Assembly (NCBI RefSeq): GCF_938030785.1
Contig: NZ_CALHIK010000100.1
Location: 1 to 36,690 of the forward strand
From: an uncultured Campylobacter sp.
Lineage (GTDB): Bacteria; Campylobacterota; Campylobacteria; Campylobacterales; Campylobacteraceae
Reading direction: 5' to 3'
Length of the DNA: 36,690 nucleotides
The notes beneath the pieces were generated by a model that saw only the letters and a program-made list of their open reading frames with translations, was not told the DNA's origin and searched no databases. The translations under genes were made by a program, and so were the position numbers. Below are positions 1 through 7,282 of the stretch, in pieces. Within the stretch, counting starts at the first letter, position 1. Each line of letters begins with the position of its first letter.

Positions 1-640
1 GCAGCTGTAAATCAAGCCGTTCGGTCTTGGGTAGCAGGGCAGGCTTGTTTAAATCGATTATGGGCGCGGTCACCTCCGCTCGATACAAAGGAGAGCCTAA
101 ATCGTTCTTTAACGCCTTGTCGTAAAAATAAATCCTTTGCAGCGCGCCAAACTCTGCTTTTACGTAGGCGGTGTTTCCGTGCCTGATTATCTCGAATGCG
201 TCTAGGTTGAAAGGCGCGCAGCTATCATAACAAAGGTCAATACTTGAGACGTTATTAACGGCGTCTAGCAGCTCCGCTATTAAATCGAGAGGCGGGGCGG
301 GCTTATGATATTGCCTTAGCCCGTAAAACTCGATAACCGCTTTTTTATCGCAGCTATTCGGGCTTTTTGTAGTGGCGTAAAATATGCTTAGGTTTTCGAG
401 TTCGTAGATATTGATTATTTTCAGCCCGCGAAACTCATAACGCCCCGCGACTTTAATCTCTTTGGTATCTTGCATTTTCCGCCATTTTAAGCCGTGATTT
501 TTGGCTATGCTTTTTAAAAGCCCCATTTTGCTAAACCGCTTTTTGGTTACGGCGTTTTTAAAAAAGCTTGCGCGGATTGTGTCGATATGAATGTCTGGGG
601 TTTCAGCCAATATTTGGCTAACGTAAGGTAAAATTTCCAC
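1..640 (-). CDS. Rep-like (replication initiation-like) protein, C-terminus outside window
   Basis: An open frame of 213 codons runs off the left edge. The start is a GTG at 640; an in-frame TAA lies two codons upstream, so no longer form is possible, and the only ribosome-binding sequence is a weak GGAA. The middle has 'SIDLCYD' (about residues 145-151), and near the end 'RIYFYDKALKNDLGSPLYRAEV'-like spacing, here given as YFYDK followed by YRAEV. That YDK...R.E pattern is seen in replication initiators of filamentous-phage and small-plasmid type, but the match is by eye and weak. Its place after AlpA-like and winged-helix genes, with a strong stem-loop 14 bases upstream, fits a replication module. 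It could also be an unrelated island protein. That it is coding is fairly sure; the function is not. Confidence 0.5.
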   Translation of the reverse strand, partial: MEILPYVSQILAETPDIHIDTIRASFFKNAVTKKRFSKMGLLKSIAKNHGLKWRKMQDTKEIKVAGRYEFRGLKIINIYELENLSIFYATTKSPNSCDKKAVIEFYGLRQYHKPAPPLDLIAELLDAVNNVSSIDLCYDSCAPFNLDAFEIIRHGNTAYVKAEFGALQRIYFYDKALKNDLGSPLYRAEVTAPIIDLNKPALLPKTERLDLQL

Positions 641-653
641 GTTTTAATTTCCA

Positions 654-685
654 AAGGGCGGTTTCGCTTGACACTAACCGCCCTT
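654..685. other. 10-bp perfect stem-loop upstream of the Rep-like gene
   Basis: AAGGGCGGTT (654-663) pairs perfectly with AACCGCCCTT (676-685) around a 12-base loop, TCGCTTGACACT. It fills the gap between the winged-helix gene and the Rep-like start. There is no T-run directly after it on the minus strand, so a simple terminator is not convincing. Its place before a Rep-like gene makes a replication origin or an attenuator possible. Confidence 0.6.
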
Positions 686-697
686 AAATATTTTAAT

Positions 698-964
698 TTA
701 ATCTTTATGAGGCGTATTCTTAGCTTTTGCTTCTTTGTCGCCCCAACCCCCTATTTTCTTTTTGGCTTTATCGAAATCCACGATATACCACCATTTAAAC
801 CGCCGCCCGTCCTCTTGCGTCCACCGGTCTTTAATGGCACCCTCTCGCTTAAGCTCACCTAGATACTGGTTGGCGTTGCTTATGCCGAATACTCGCCCCG
901 CCGTTACGCGCCCTTGTTCTAACATTATTTTTAAAAGCGTTCTTTTATGATTGTTAGCTTTCAT
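698..964 (-). CDS. small winged-helix DNA-binding protein
   Basis: An 88-residue protein. Residues about 9-60 look like a winged helix: a first helix ('TLLKIMLEQG'), a turn ('RVTAGRVFGI'), a recognition helix ('ANQYLGELKREGAI') and a wing ending in 'WWYIVD'. The tail is strongly basic (KAKKKIGG...KEAKAKN). A good ribosome-binding site (GAGAGGAACGG) precedes the ATG, and the ATG overlaps the TGA of the broken gene upstream (ATGA), so the genes were translationally coupled. It probably regulates transcription or replication of the island; the family is not named with confidence. Confidence 0.65.
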   Translation of the reverse strand: MKANNHKRTLLKIMLEQGRVTAGRVFGISNANQYLGELKREGAIKDRWTQEDGRRFKWWYIVDFDKAKKKIGGWGDKEAKAKNTPHKD

Positions 965-1197
965 TTTTTCCGTTCCTCTCTTATGCCTGCTTTGACCTCT
1001 AAGGCTTTGATACTCTCCTCTTGCGTCCTCGTGATGTGGAATAGGTCATAAGCGCAGTCTAACAGCTCCTACGACGCTCCGTCTAGGCTCTGCACCTTGT
1101 AGATATGTAGCTGCCTTTTAAATGCCTTTAGCGTATCTTTATCGCCCGCGCTGAAACAAAACGCGCTAGGGGTAAAATTTAGCTTACTTCGCCCCAT
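961..1197 (-). pseudogene. small island gene interrupted by an in-frame amber codon
   Basis: The frame opens with ATG at 1197 inside the end of the gene above, and closes with a TGA that overlaps the next ATG, exactly as an intact operon member would. It is interrupted once, by TAG at 1069-1071 (codon 43 of 78). Both halves look coding: 'MGRSKLNFTPSAFCFSAGD' at the start and, after the stop, 'ELLDCAYDLFHITRTQEES'. CAG (Gln) to TAG is the simplest change. Options are a true nonsense mutation, suppression, or a sequencing error. I do not recognise the family. Confidence 0.6.
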
Positions 1198-1450
1198 TGC
1201 TCGCCCCCGTTAAAAAAGTTTGGATTAGCCTTCCGTTCTCGATTTGTAGCTCTTGCATTTGCTCGCGTTGCACGCTTATGGCTTGAAACAAATCAAAGGC
1301 GACTACCAACCCCTCATTAACCCCGCCTTTAAACTCGCTCGGCTCGTCCGCTATCGCCGATTTTAAAATGTCGGGATAGCAGGCGGACAGCATTTTCGTA
1401 AATTCCGAATAAAGTCCCCTTTCGGCTTCATCCTTAAACAGCGGCTTCAT
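1184..1450 (-). CDS. hypothetical protein, island operon
   Basis: An 88-residue, mostly helical protein of unknown family. The second half ('FQAISVQREQMQELQIENGR') has a heptad-like pattern that suggests a short coiled coil. It overlaps the end of the AlpA-like gene by 17 bases and the start of the broken gene by 14, so the three form a tight operon. No signal peptide or membrane segment is seen. Confidence 0.6.
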   Translation of the reverse strand: MKPLFKDEAERGLYSEFTKMLSACYPDILKSAIADEPSEFKGGVNEGLVVAFDLFQAISVQREQMQELQIENGRLIQTFLTGASNGAK

Positions 1451-1655
1451 CTTGCGCCGCCTTTCTCATAAAAAATGCCTCCACTTCGGCGGGGTTAAAA
1501 AAGGTGATATTTTTGCTAAATTTTATCGGTCTTAGAAAGCCTTGTTTAGCAAAATACCACACCGTGCTTAAGCCTATGCCGTAGATATTAGCAATCTGCG
1601 CCGCTCTTAGATACTTTGTAACACTTCTCACATTTTTCGTAAAAAAATTTCTCAT
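1434..1655 (-). CDS. AlpA-like / HTH_17 DNA-binding regulator
   Basis: A 73-residue protein with an excisionase/AlpA-type helix-turn-helix: 'YLRAAQIANIYGIGLSTVW' (about residues 14-32), then 'KQGFLRPIKFSKNITFF' and 'PAEVEAFF', the usual hydrophobic ending of the fold. Such proteins turn on integrase or excision genes in P4-like elements and satellites, or act as transcription activators. The start is ATG at 1655 behind AGGGTAAAAA. The candidate prophage end lies only about 20 bases upstream, so its original promoter has probably been separated from it; it may now depend on transcription from prophage sequence. Confidence 0.75.
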   Translation of the reverse strand: MRNFFTKNVRSVTKYLRAAQIANIYGIGLSTVWYFAKQGFLRPIKFSKNITFFNPAEVEAFFMRKAAQDEAAV

Positions 1656-1665
1656 TTTTTACCCT
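1649..1665. repeat. 17-bp direct repeat, left copy (start region of alpA)
   Basis: TTCTCATTTTTTACCCT occurs here and at 33597-33613, once on each side of the Mu-like prophage. On the minus strand it reads as a ribosome-binding site plus start codon (AGGGTAAAAAATGAGAA). Similar start contexts occur at several other genes in the window, so common descent of the two copies is possible but not shown. Confidence 0.55.
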
Positions 1666-1671
1666 TAAGTG

Positions 1672-1676
1672 AAAAA
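1672..1676. repeat. candidate 5-bp target duplication AAAAA, left
   Basis: AAAAA directly precedes TGAGATTTTTTACAAGTG, the proposed left terminus. The same five bases follow the proposed right terminus at 33561-33565. The sequence is low in complexity, so the match is weak evidence on its own. Confidence 0.3.
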
Positions 1677-1745
1677 TGAGATTTTTTACAAGTGAAAATT
1701 ATGCTTTAGAAAGTTTTAATTTAAAAATCCAAATAAGCTCCTTCC

Positions 1746-2556
1746 TCAATAATTCATAATCAAAAGCTCGCTGCTACTCTTTCGCTCTGCTGCATTATTA
1801 AGGCTGTAGCTAATCTTTAACTCCTTAAGATTAAAACCTTTATAAAACTCTCGTATTAGCTCGCAATCGTTGTAGCTAAGCATAAATTTACCCTTGATGC
1901 TTCGTAAAATTTCAGCCAAGCTTTCGTGATCTTGCCTGCTAAATCCATCTGCCGTTTTGTAATAATTTTCGGTGCCGACGTACGGAGGATCTAAGTAAAA
2001 GAGGCTATCTTCGCTATCATATTCTTTTATAAGCTTCTCGTAGCTTAAATTTTCGATCGTGGCTCGTCTAAGTCTGCACGAATAAACGCAAAAATCCCTA
2101 TAAATATTCTTAGCACTGCGACCTTTTGACATAGCGAAGTGCTCACCCTTTGCGCCAAAGCTTGCCGCAATTTGAAAATAATAAAACGCCGCCGCTTCTA
2201 TCTTATTGCGCGGCTTAAGCTTTCTCTGCTTGATGGCGTAAAACATCTCTCTGCTTCTTAAAAGTCCGTTAATATACGAGTTTAAACTCTGCGGCCTAGT
2301 TTGAATTATTCGGTGTAGGTTTATGAGGTCGCCGTTGATGTCGTTTAAAATTTCAATTTTTGAGGGCTCTTTTCGGTAAAAAACCGATAGAGCTCCACCG
2401 AATACCTCGATATATTTTTGATGCGGGCACATTAAGGGGATGATCTGTGCCGCTAGCTTGCTCTTGCCGCCCACCCAGGCGAAGGGAGCGTGAAGGGGTT
2501 TAAATTTACCCCCCCCCCATTTTTGGGGTGTTATTTGTATTTTTTAAAACGCTCAT
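1746..2556 (-). CDS. dam: Dam-type DNA adenine methyltransferase, phase-variable and out of frame here
   Basis: This is a SAM-dependent N6-adenine methyltransferase of the Dam (MethyltransfD12) family. The motifs are FAWVGGKSKL (SAM binding), 'EVFGGALSVFYRKEP' and catalytic DPPY in 'LFYLDPPYVGTENYY'. I place the start at ATG 2556: AAGGA lies five bases upstream, and it is two bases after the previous stop. From there the reading is MSVLKNTNNTPKMGGG and then TAA, because the G-tract has ten Gs. With nine (or twelve) Gs the frame continues as GKFKPLHAPFAWVGGKSKL, giving 269 residues. In this state only a 16-residue peptide or an internal GTG start at 2474 is available; the GTG form lacks the start of the SAM motif. 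The gene sits at the distal end of the prophage, where Mu carries its own modification gene mom. Confidence 0.85.
2509..2518 (-). repeat. G10 homopolymer tract in the dam reading frame
   Basis: Ten Cs on the plus strand, ten Gs on the coding strand, starting with the G of an in-frame ATG (codon 13). From ATG 2556 to the dam stop is 811 bases, one more than a multiple of three. Long poly-G tracts are the standard phase-variation device in Campylobacter, through slipped-strand mispairing. Confidence 0.85.
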
Positions 2557-2557
2557 T

Positions 2558-2974
2558 TCATTCCTTTATCTCGTTTTTAATCTGTACCGCAAATTCTTGC
2601 CCTTTTACGGCGGCGAGTAGCGCTCCTAAAGCCGCACGGGAGTCTTTCACTCCGTGCGCGCCCAAAGATGTGCCTAATAGCACGCAGCCCTCGGTATTGC
2701 GTCCGGTGTTGCCCGAATGGATCAGAATGCAGCGGCTTTTGGGTACCTGCTCGTTATACAGCAGCGGCAGACGAACTCTAAATTTCGGGCTCTCGTGCCA
2801 GGCTGTTTGATACCTTCCTTGCGGTATGCGTCTATCCTTGCCGCTCTCTGTGGTATCGGGGCCCGCAGGCTCGCAGGTATAGCCTATGAGCACTACTCTT
2901 TCGCCGTCTCGCAATATGAAGCGCCCGAGCGTCATATCATCAATTTCTTTAAATCTCACGATTTCTAAAATCAT
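2558..2974 (-). CDS. DUF5675-family protein
   Basis: A 138-residue protein with the pattern of the DUF5675 family: 'DRRIPQGRYQT', then 'SPKFRVRLPLLYNEQVP', then 'CILIHSGNTGRNTEGCVLLG'. The conserved H-S-G-N and T-x-G-C resemble the active-site stretch of L,D-transpeptidase-like folds, so cell-wall activity has been suggested for such proteins, but the role is not established. It lies between the baseplate gene D and dam, ten bases after D, in the late operon. The C-terminal helix is short and there is no signal peptide. Confidence 0.7.
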   Translation of the reverse strand: MILEIVRFKEIDDMTLGRFILRDGERVVLIGYTCEPAGPDTTESGKDRRIPQGRYQTAWHESPKFRVRLPLLYNEQVPKSRCILIHSGNTGRNTEGCVLLGTSLGAHGVKDSRAALGALLAAVKGQEFAVQIKNEIKE

Positions 2975-2983
2975 CTTTGCTCC

Positions 2984-3967
2984 TTATCCTTCAAATTCTA
3001 TCTCTATATTGTAGGCTGACGGCTCTAGCGTATGCGAAACCGATTTTACGCTAAATTTAACATCCTCAAGCCCCGCAGTACCTTTAAATTTGACCTGCGC
3101 GCCCGCGACGATATTGGCGCCCATACACGAGCACCGCCCGTTAATACCGCCCTTTTTTAGCTCATTTAGCTTGCTTTGCGCCAGCTTATAGGCCTCGGCA
3201 TCACTTTTCGGCTCTGGGATTTGCATCTTATAAGTCTGTTTGCCTTTACCCACTTTGATCTGTTTGCGTTTCCCGCTTTCTACGTCCTGCCATTCGCAAG
3301 TAACCGATCCGTATGCATTGCGATTTGCCTCGGTGATATTTAAAGACTCGAGTTCGCTTAAGTTTAGCTCGATTTGCGGCAGTCCGCTCTCTGTCTCTGC
3401 TCCGTCTGCTTCATCACCTCTGCTTTTTGGCGCTAGGATCAGAGTATCGTTTTTGGTGGCGGCTAGATAGCCAAGCTCCTTGCTAAGCGAGTATAAAAAC
3501 TCCAAATCGCTCACTCCGTCTTGTAGGCGCGATCTGATCGTCATATCCTCTCCGCTTGTTTTGAGGCGCAGGGTGTTTTCGTCCGCGATCTTGCCGGCAA
3601 TGGCAAAAAGCGTGGTATTTTCCCAGCTGCGGCGTTTTTTGGTCTTGATCTCACCGGCAAAATCTACGGCGGTCGCACGTACCTCGGTACTTTGCTCTTT
3701 AAAATCTCGTTCGCAGGTCTGCACGGCAAATTTACCGCATAGCCACATCAGATCGGAGCCTTCCACTCCCTCGCCCGCCCAGCCCAGCCAAAGCTCAAGC
3801 TTGTCGCCGAACGTCGGTTTTGCATAGATACCGTGCACCTTGAAACTGATCTCGTCGCTTTTAAAGCCCTCTTTGTCGTCAAAGCCTAGGCTAATCAAAT
3901 TTTGTTTTATGGTTTGTGTGATATCTTTGCCGTTTGCTTCAAGTTTAAAGATCGGTTTTCTCACCAT
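2984..3967 (-). CDS. D: tail protein D (P2 gpD-like baseplate hub, late control D family)
   Basis: A 327-residue protein, about the size of P2 gpD (387) less its tail. It starts 'MVRKPIFKLEANGKDITQTI' as these proteins do. It then has 'SLGFDDKEGFKSDEISFKVHG' split across a beta-rich hub domain, a central 'LYSLSKELGYLAATKNDTLI' as in the gp27-like hub fold, and the 'GINGRCSCMGANIVAGAQVK' C-terminal barrel. It is the hub that joins tail tube and spike. It overlaps gpX by 7 bases. In P2 it is the last gene of the tail operon, as here. Confidence 0.88.
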   Translation of the reverse strand: MVRKPIFKLEANGKDITQTIKQNLISLGFDDKEGFKSDEISFKVHGIYAKPTFGDKLELWLGWAGEGVEGSDLMWLCGKFAVQTCERDFKEQSTEVRATAVDFAGEIKTKKRRSWENTTLFAIAGKIADENTLRLKTSGEDMTIRSRLQDGVSDLEFLYSLSKELGYLAATKNDTLILAPKSRGDEADGAETESGLPQIELNLSELESLNITEANRNAYGSVTCEWQDVESGKRKQIKVGKGKQTYKMQIPEPKSDAEAYKLAQSKLNELKKGGINGRCSCMGANIVAGAQVKFKGTAGLEDVKFSVKSVSHTLEPSAYNIEIEFEG

Positions 3968-4152
3968 AATGTGGCCTGCTTTTGCGGTATTTTTTCTTCG
4001 CTCAATTCCGGCAGGGTTACGAGCTCGCCTGCTTTTAAAATAACCTCTAGCTTTGGATTCAATTCCAGCACGCTTTCAAAATACCTTAAATGCCCATAAT
4101 GTTGATAAACGATCTGGTCCAACCGCTCGCCGTCTTTTGCTTTATAAATCAT
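3961..4152 (-). CDS. X: tail protein X (P2 gpX-like, LysM-type)
   Basis: A 63-residue protein whose 'AKDGERLDQIVYQHYGH' and 'VLELNPKLEVILKAGELVTLP' match the Phage_tail_X / LysM-like fold (helix pair between two short strands). It is a small tail protein needed for tail assembly in P2. It lies between U and D as in P2, and overlaps D by 7 bases. Confidence 0.88.
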   Translation of the reverse strand: MIYKAKDGERLDQIVYQHYGHLRYFESVLELNPKLEVILKAGELVTLPELSEEKIPQKQATLW

Positions 4153-4170
4153 ATTTATGCCTCTTTTTGA

Positions 4171-4554
4171 TTAGATTTCGTCTGCATCGTAATCCCTTCT
4201 AAGCGTAAGGCTGAATGTCTGCGTGAAAAATGCTCCATTTGGAGCGAATACGGATCTGTTTTCGCTGATCTTTTCTATCGCAAATCTGCCTAGATATTTC
4301 CCAAGCCCCGTCACGAGTGGTAGCGACTGCCGCAGCTCCGCCAAAGCGTAAAGCGGCTTAAGCGCGCTTTGTCCGTCGCAGGCGAAGGGCAGAGTTTGTC
4401 CGCTAAGGGTAATGCTCTGCGTGCCTAGGTTTGCGTTAAGCAATGCAGAGTGATTATTTACCCGCTCGGCGGAGCTTATGCCAAATTCCGTCTCGATCGC
4501 TATCTCGCTTGTTTGCTTCCACTCAAATTTAAAGCCGCCCAAATTTAAAACCAT
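4171..4554 (-). CDS. U: tail protein U (P2 gpU-like)
   Basis: A 127-residue protein, close to the P2 gpU length. The N-terminus 'VLNLGGFKFEWKQTSE' and the C-terminal 'GAFFTQTFSLTLRRDYD' fit the Phage_P2_GpU family, whose members cap the tail tube terminus. The central 'LPLVTGLGKYLGRFAIEKI' is also typical. Only two bases separate its start from the tape measure stop. Confidence 0.87.
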   Translation of the reverse strand: MVLNLGGFKFEWKQTSEIAIETEFGISSAERVNNHSALLNANLGTQSITLSGQTLPFACDGQSALKPLYALAELRQSLPLVTGLGKYLGRFAIEKISENRSVFAPNGAFFTQTFSLTLRRDYDADEI

Positions 4555-4556
4555 TT

Positions 4557-6683
4557 TTAACCTCTCACGTCCGTATTTTTCTCATTTCGCTCATTTCGCC
4601 TGATAGCCTCTTGCACGTCTTTTGAAATTTGACGCTTAAAAGCTTCGGTATCGATACTGCCTCCGTGAGCGTCGATCTTAAAATCCCCGTTAAAGGTTAT
4701 ATTTGTATTGCTGCCCCCGGCGCGGCTTGAGCTAAGAGTGCTGAGTGCTTCGCCCATAGGGCGATTCGGAGCTGGGGTGAAATTTCGATCGGCATTAGCA
4801 TAAGCAGGCGCCGTAACCGGCGCGCCTCGACCGCCAAAGCCAAAAAATTCCCCTACGCTTTTTATGTTGCTAAGCACCCAATCGATCTTTTCGCCTATCC
4901 AGCCAAAAAAGTCCGCAAATAGATCCTTCCACCACGCCACCGTCTCATCAAATACACTACTGAATGCTTTTATCCAGCTATCTAGCCAGCTCTTAAAATT
5001 TTCCCATTCAGGCTTGATTTTTTGCCAAAAGTTTTGAAAAAAGGCTTTGACTCTATCCCAATTCTCATACAGCCACACCGCCGCCGTAGCAAGTCCTACG
5101 ACTATGGCGCCGATGCCAGTAGTGATTAGAGCCAGCTTCATTATGCGAAAGCCCGCGGCTGCGGCGATGCTTGCACCTCGCAATATAGCCATAGCTGCTG
5201 CTGCGGCCTTGCTTGCCACGGCGTGAGCAATCATAGCGGCTCTTTGCGTTATAAGCGCAATATTCGCACGAAGCGTGGCGGCAGTAAGCGCCCACATCCC
5301 TTTGACTACTAGCGCGATGATATGATAAGCCGTTCTAAACGGCGCAAAAGCAAGCATAAGGCCTGCAAAGCCTATTTTAACGCCGCTGATCGCTACTCCA
5401 AGAGCTATGAAGCCGCCTACCGCACCGGTCAGAAGTTTGGCGAGCGTAGGAAATTTTTCGTTAAATTTCCTAAGCATATTGCCTAAAGCAGCTAGCGATT
5501 TTGCTGCGAGTTCAATAACAGGCAAGAAGGTCTCGCCTATGCTGGAGGCTAAATTTATCCAAGACTGCTTTAGCCTATCTAATGCTGAGGCGGTGGTATT
5601 GAGCTTAACCTGTAACTCTTTTTCCATAGAGCCTTTGGCTTCTGAGCTGCGCGCCAGAGCGATATTGGCTTTAAGTTCGTCTATGTTTTGCACCAAAGAT
5701 GCTATCTCATCGTTGTAGTTGCCGCCGACTAAATCGTATAAAATTCCCGCTTGCGCATCTTTAGGCGCAGCCTTGATCCTCTCTAGGAAATCCACCATCG
5801 CGGCGGTAGAGTCTTTGTTCAAATTTTCTTTAAGTGTTTGGGCATCCAGCCCGATCTGTTTCAGGGCTTCGTGGAATTTCTTCGGTTGTTTTTCCGCGCT
5901 TGCTAATGTCGTAAAAAAATCGTTCAGCGAAGTACCCACGACGCTCGTAGCCTTGCCCGTGCTAAGCAGGGTAGAGGCAAATGCAGCCGTAGTCTTGCCG
6001 TCTAAATCTATCATCCTTGCCGTAGCGGCAAGCAAAGAGGTAGCCTCTAAAATTTGATCGGCGTTAGCGTTTTTTACCTTATTGTCGAGTAGATTTATGG
6101 TGTCGAAAAGCTCCTCGATACCTTGGGTGTTTTTGATACCAAAGCCTACAAACATATTGTTCGTAGCTTTACCGACATCGTTTGCACTCATAGCAAAGGC
6201 GCTCATCGCGGTGGTGGTAAGTCTGACGTATTTTATGAGCTCATCGCCGCTTAAATTTGCTTTGCCACCCTCTGAGGAGATAGAGGCAACGTCACTGAAG
6301 CTCTTACCGAAGCTTGCGCTCAGATTTCTAAGCTCGCCTTTAAGCCTTGCCATCTCCTCATCGGTGCCGTCTACATATTTTTTTACGTCAGCAAAGGCCG
6401 CTTCGTCGTCAATGGCAAATTTTATCGGTACGGCAAGGCTTGCGGTTTTTGCAAGAGTGCCCGCAAGATTTCCTATTTCATCCGAAATTGTTTGTTTGTA
6501 GCGAGCTATATCCTTGCTTACGCCCTTTAGCCCGCGCAAATTTTCGCTTATACTTTTTACGCTTACGCCGGCGTTTTTTGCACTACGCGCAAGCCCTTTT
6601 ATCGCGGAATCAGCAGATTTGACGCTAGAAAGTCCTTTCAAAACCAGCCCTATACTTATTCCGAGCGTAGTTTGATTATCCAT
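4557..6683 (-). CDS. T: tail tape measure protein (P2 gpT-like)
   Basis: A 708-residue protein. The N-terminal part (about 1-400) is helical and carries the TP901-type core, with stretches such as 'ASFGKSFSDVASISSEGGKA' and 'LDGKTTAAFASTLLSTGKA'. The middle (about 390-560) is alanine-rich and hydrophobic, with likely membrane-spanning stretches around 'LLTGAVGGFIALGVAISGV' and 'LALITTGIGAIVVGLATAAV'. The C-terminus is hydrophilic. It sets tail length and helps DNA pass the host membrane. The start has a strong AAAGGAGG. It lies between E' and U as in P2. Confidence 0.9.
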   Translation of the reverse strand: MDNQTTLGISIGLVLKGLSSVKSADSAIKGLARSAKNAGVSVKSISENLRGLKGVSKDIARYKQTISDEIGNLAGTLAKTASLAVPIKFAIDDEAAFADVKKYVDGTDEEMARLKGELRNLSASFGKSFSDVASISSEGGKANLSGDELIKYVRLTTTAMSAFAMSANDVGKATNNMFVGFGIKNTQGIEELFDTINLLDNKVKNANADQILEATSLLAATARMIDLDGKTTAAFASTLLSTGKATSVVGTSLNDFFTTLASAEKQPKKFHEALKQIGLDAQTLKENLNKDSTAAMVDFLERIKAAPKDAQAGILYDLVGGNYNDEIASLVQNIDELKANIALARSSEAKGSMEKELQVKLNTTASALDRLKQSWINLASSIGETFLPVIELAAKSLAALGNMLRKFNEKFPTLAKLLTGAVGGFIALGVAISGVKIGFAGLMLAFAPFRTAYHIIALVVKGMWALTAATLRANIALITQRAAMIAHAVASKAAAAAMAILRGASIAAAAGFRIMKLALITTGIGAIVVGLATAAVWLYENWDRVKAFFQNFWQKIKPEWENFKSWLDSWIKAFSSVFDETVAWWKDLFADFFGWIGEKIDWVLSNIKSVGEFFGFGGRGAPVTAPAYANADRNFTPAPNRPMGEALSTLSSSRAGGSNTNITFNGDFKIDAHGGSIDTEAFKRQISKDVQEAIRRNERNEKNTDVRG

Positions 6684-6733
6684 TTTACCTCCTTTCTTGC
6701 TGCAAATTTTAAAATTTATGTTAGAATACAGCT

Positions 6734-6913
6734 ATGAACTATTCAAGATTAGTAGATATTTATAGCTGTTTCATAACGGCTGCCGTGCTTATCTTCAGCG
6801 TGATTTTCGGACTAGAGTTCAATCCTATTTTAGTGGTTTTTGTCGTAGTGCCGCTAGTCATGTTATTTTTGGATCCGCTTCACAAGGCATTTAAGCGCCT
6901 ATTTAGGCTTTGA
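6734..6913 (+). CDS. small two-helix membrane protein on the opposite strand
   Basis: A 59-codon frame on plus, within a minus-strand tail operon. The protein has two hydrophobic stretches, about residues 10-26 ('SCFITAAVLIFSVIFG') and 30-50 ('NPILVVFVVVPLVMLFL'), then a basic tail 'DPLHKAFKRLFRL'. A -10-like TTAGAAT lies just upstream, so it may have its own promoter; the ribosome-binding site is poor. Its stop overlaps the E' stop region by a few bases. Independent small membrane genes inside late operons are often lysogenic conversion or exclusion genes, but no function can be read here. Confidence 0.55.
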   Translation: MNYSRLVDIYSCFITAAVLIFSVIFGLEFNPILVVFVVVPLVMLFLDPLHKAFKRLFRL

Positions 6914-7279
6914 GCGTTCCGTTTTGCGCTTTTAAAATTTTAAGCGCAATAGAGACGAACTCGCTAAAATCCACGATATCCATCATTAAAATTTCGCTAT
7001 AGCTAAAATGCAGCACGTAGCCTAGCAGCGCGATGTTTTCATTATCGGCTGCGCTCAAACGTCCAAAAAACCCTGTACCGCCTTTTGTAAAACGTTGAAG
7101 TCGGCGATATCGAGCTCCTCGATCTGCGCCGGAGTTTTGTTGGCGCAAGCAGCGCAGAGTTTTATGCTTTGCTCGATCTCGGTTTTTTCAGCCGAAACGG
7201 CTTTGAAGGTTTTTACGCTCGGCGCAAAAACCTCTATCTCTTCGCCGCAAATCGGCAAATTCACTTTGATATTTCTCAT
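6903..7279 (-). CDS. E+E': gpE+E' tail assembly chaperone, -1 frameshift product
   Basis: The heptamer T TTT TTG at 7070-7064 is in the E frame, two codons before the E stop. It is the same heptamer P2 uses. A slip of one base back there continues into an open frame (GRLSAADNENIALLGYV...) that ends at 6903. The product would have about 125 residues: 72 from E and 53 from E'. P2 E+E' is about 142. The E' frame has no good start of its own, so frameshifting is the likely route. Confidence 0.82.
7055..7279 (-). CDS. E: tail assembly chaperone gpE (P2-like)
   Basis: A 74-residue protein matching P2 gpE in place and type: 'KVNLPICGEEIEVFAPSVKT' at the start and 'PAQIEELDIADFNVLQKAVQ' near the end. 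It helps load tail tube protein along the tape measure. It starts with ATG behind GGAGAGTAAAAA, four bases after the tube gene. It ends just past a slippery heptamer that gives the longer E+E' product. Confidence 0.85.
   Translation of the reverse strand: MRNIKVNLPICGEEIEVFAPSVKTFKAVSAEKTEIEQSIKLCAACANKTPAQIEELDIADFNVLQKAVQGFLDV
7064..7070 (-). promoter_or_regulatory. programmed -1 frameshift site T TTT TTG
   Basis: Read on the minus strand the heptamer is TTTTTTG with E codons T-TTT-TTG, followed by GAC GTT TGA. It matches the P2 E/E' slippery sequence. I saw no clear pseudoknot downstream by eye. Confidence 0.8.
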
Positions 7280-7282
7280 TTT

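Noticed and set aside
1666..1671. TTAAGT on both flanks as the target duplication
   Set aside because: It would give a right end in CATT rather than CA, and the two ends would not resemble each other; the AAAAA choice fits better, though neither is proven.
1651..1680. CTCATTTTT...AAAAATGAG inverted repeat as a terminator or operator
   Set aside because: Its right arm seems to be part flank and part prophage end, so the symmetry may be due to chance at the junction.
5407..6501. Plus-strand ORFs opposite the tape measure gene (5407-5718, 5719-6057, 6082-6501)
   Set aside because: They are mirror frames of a clear coding gene, rich in Ser/Ala/Leu with no start signals or known pattern.
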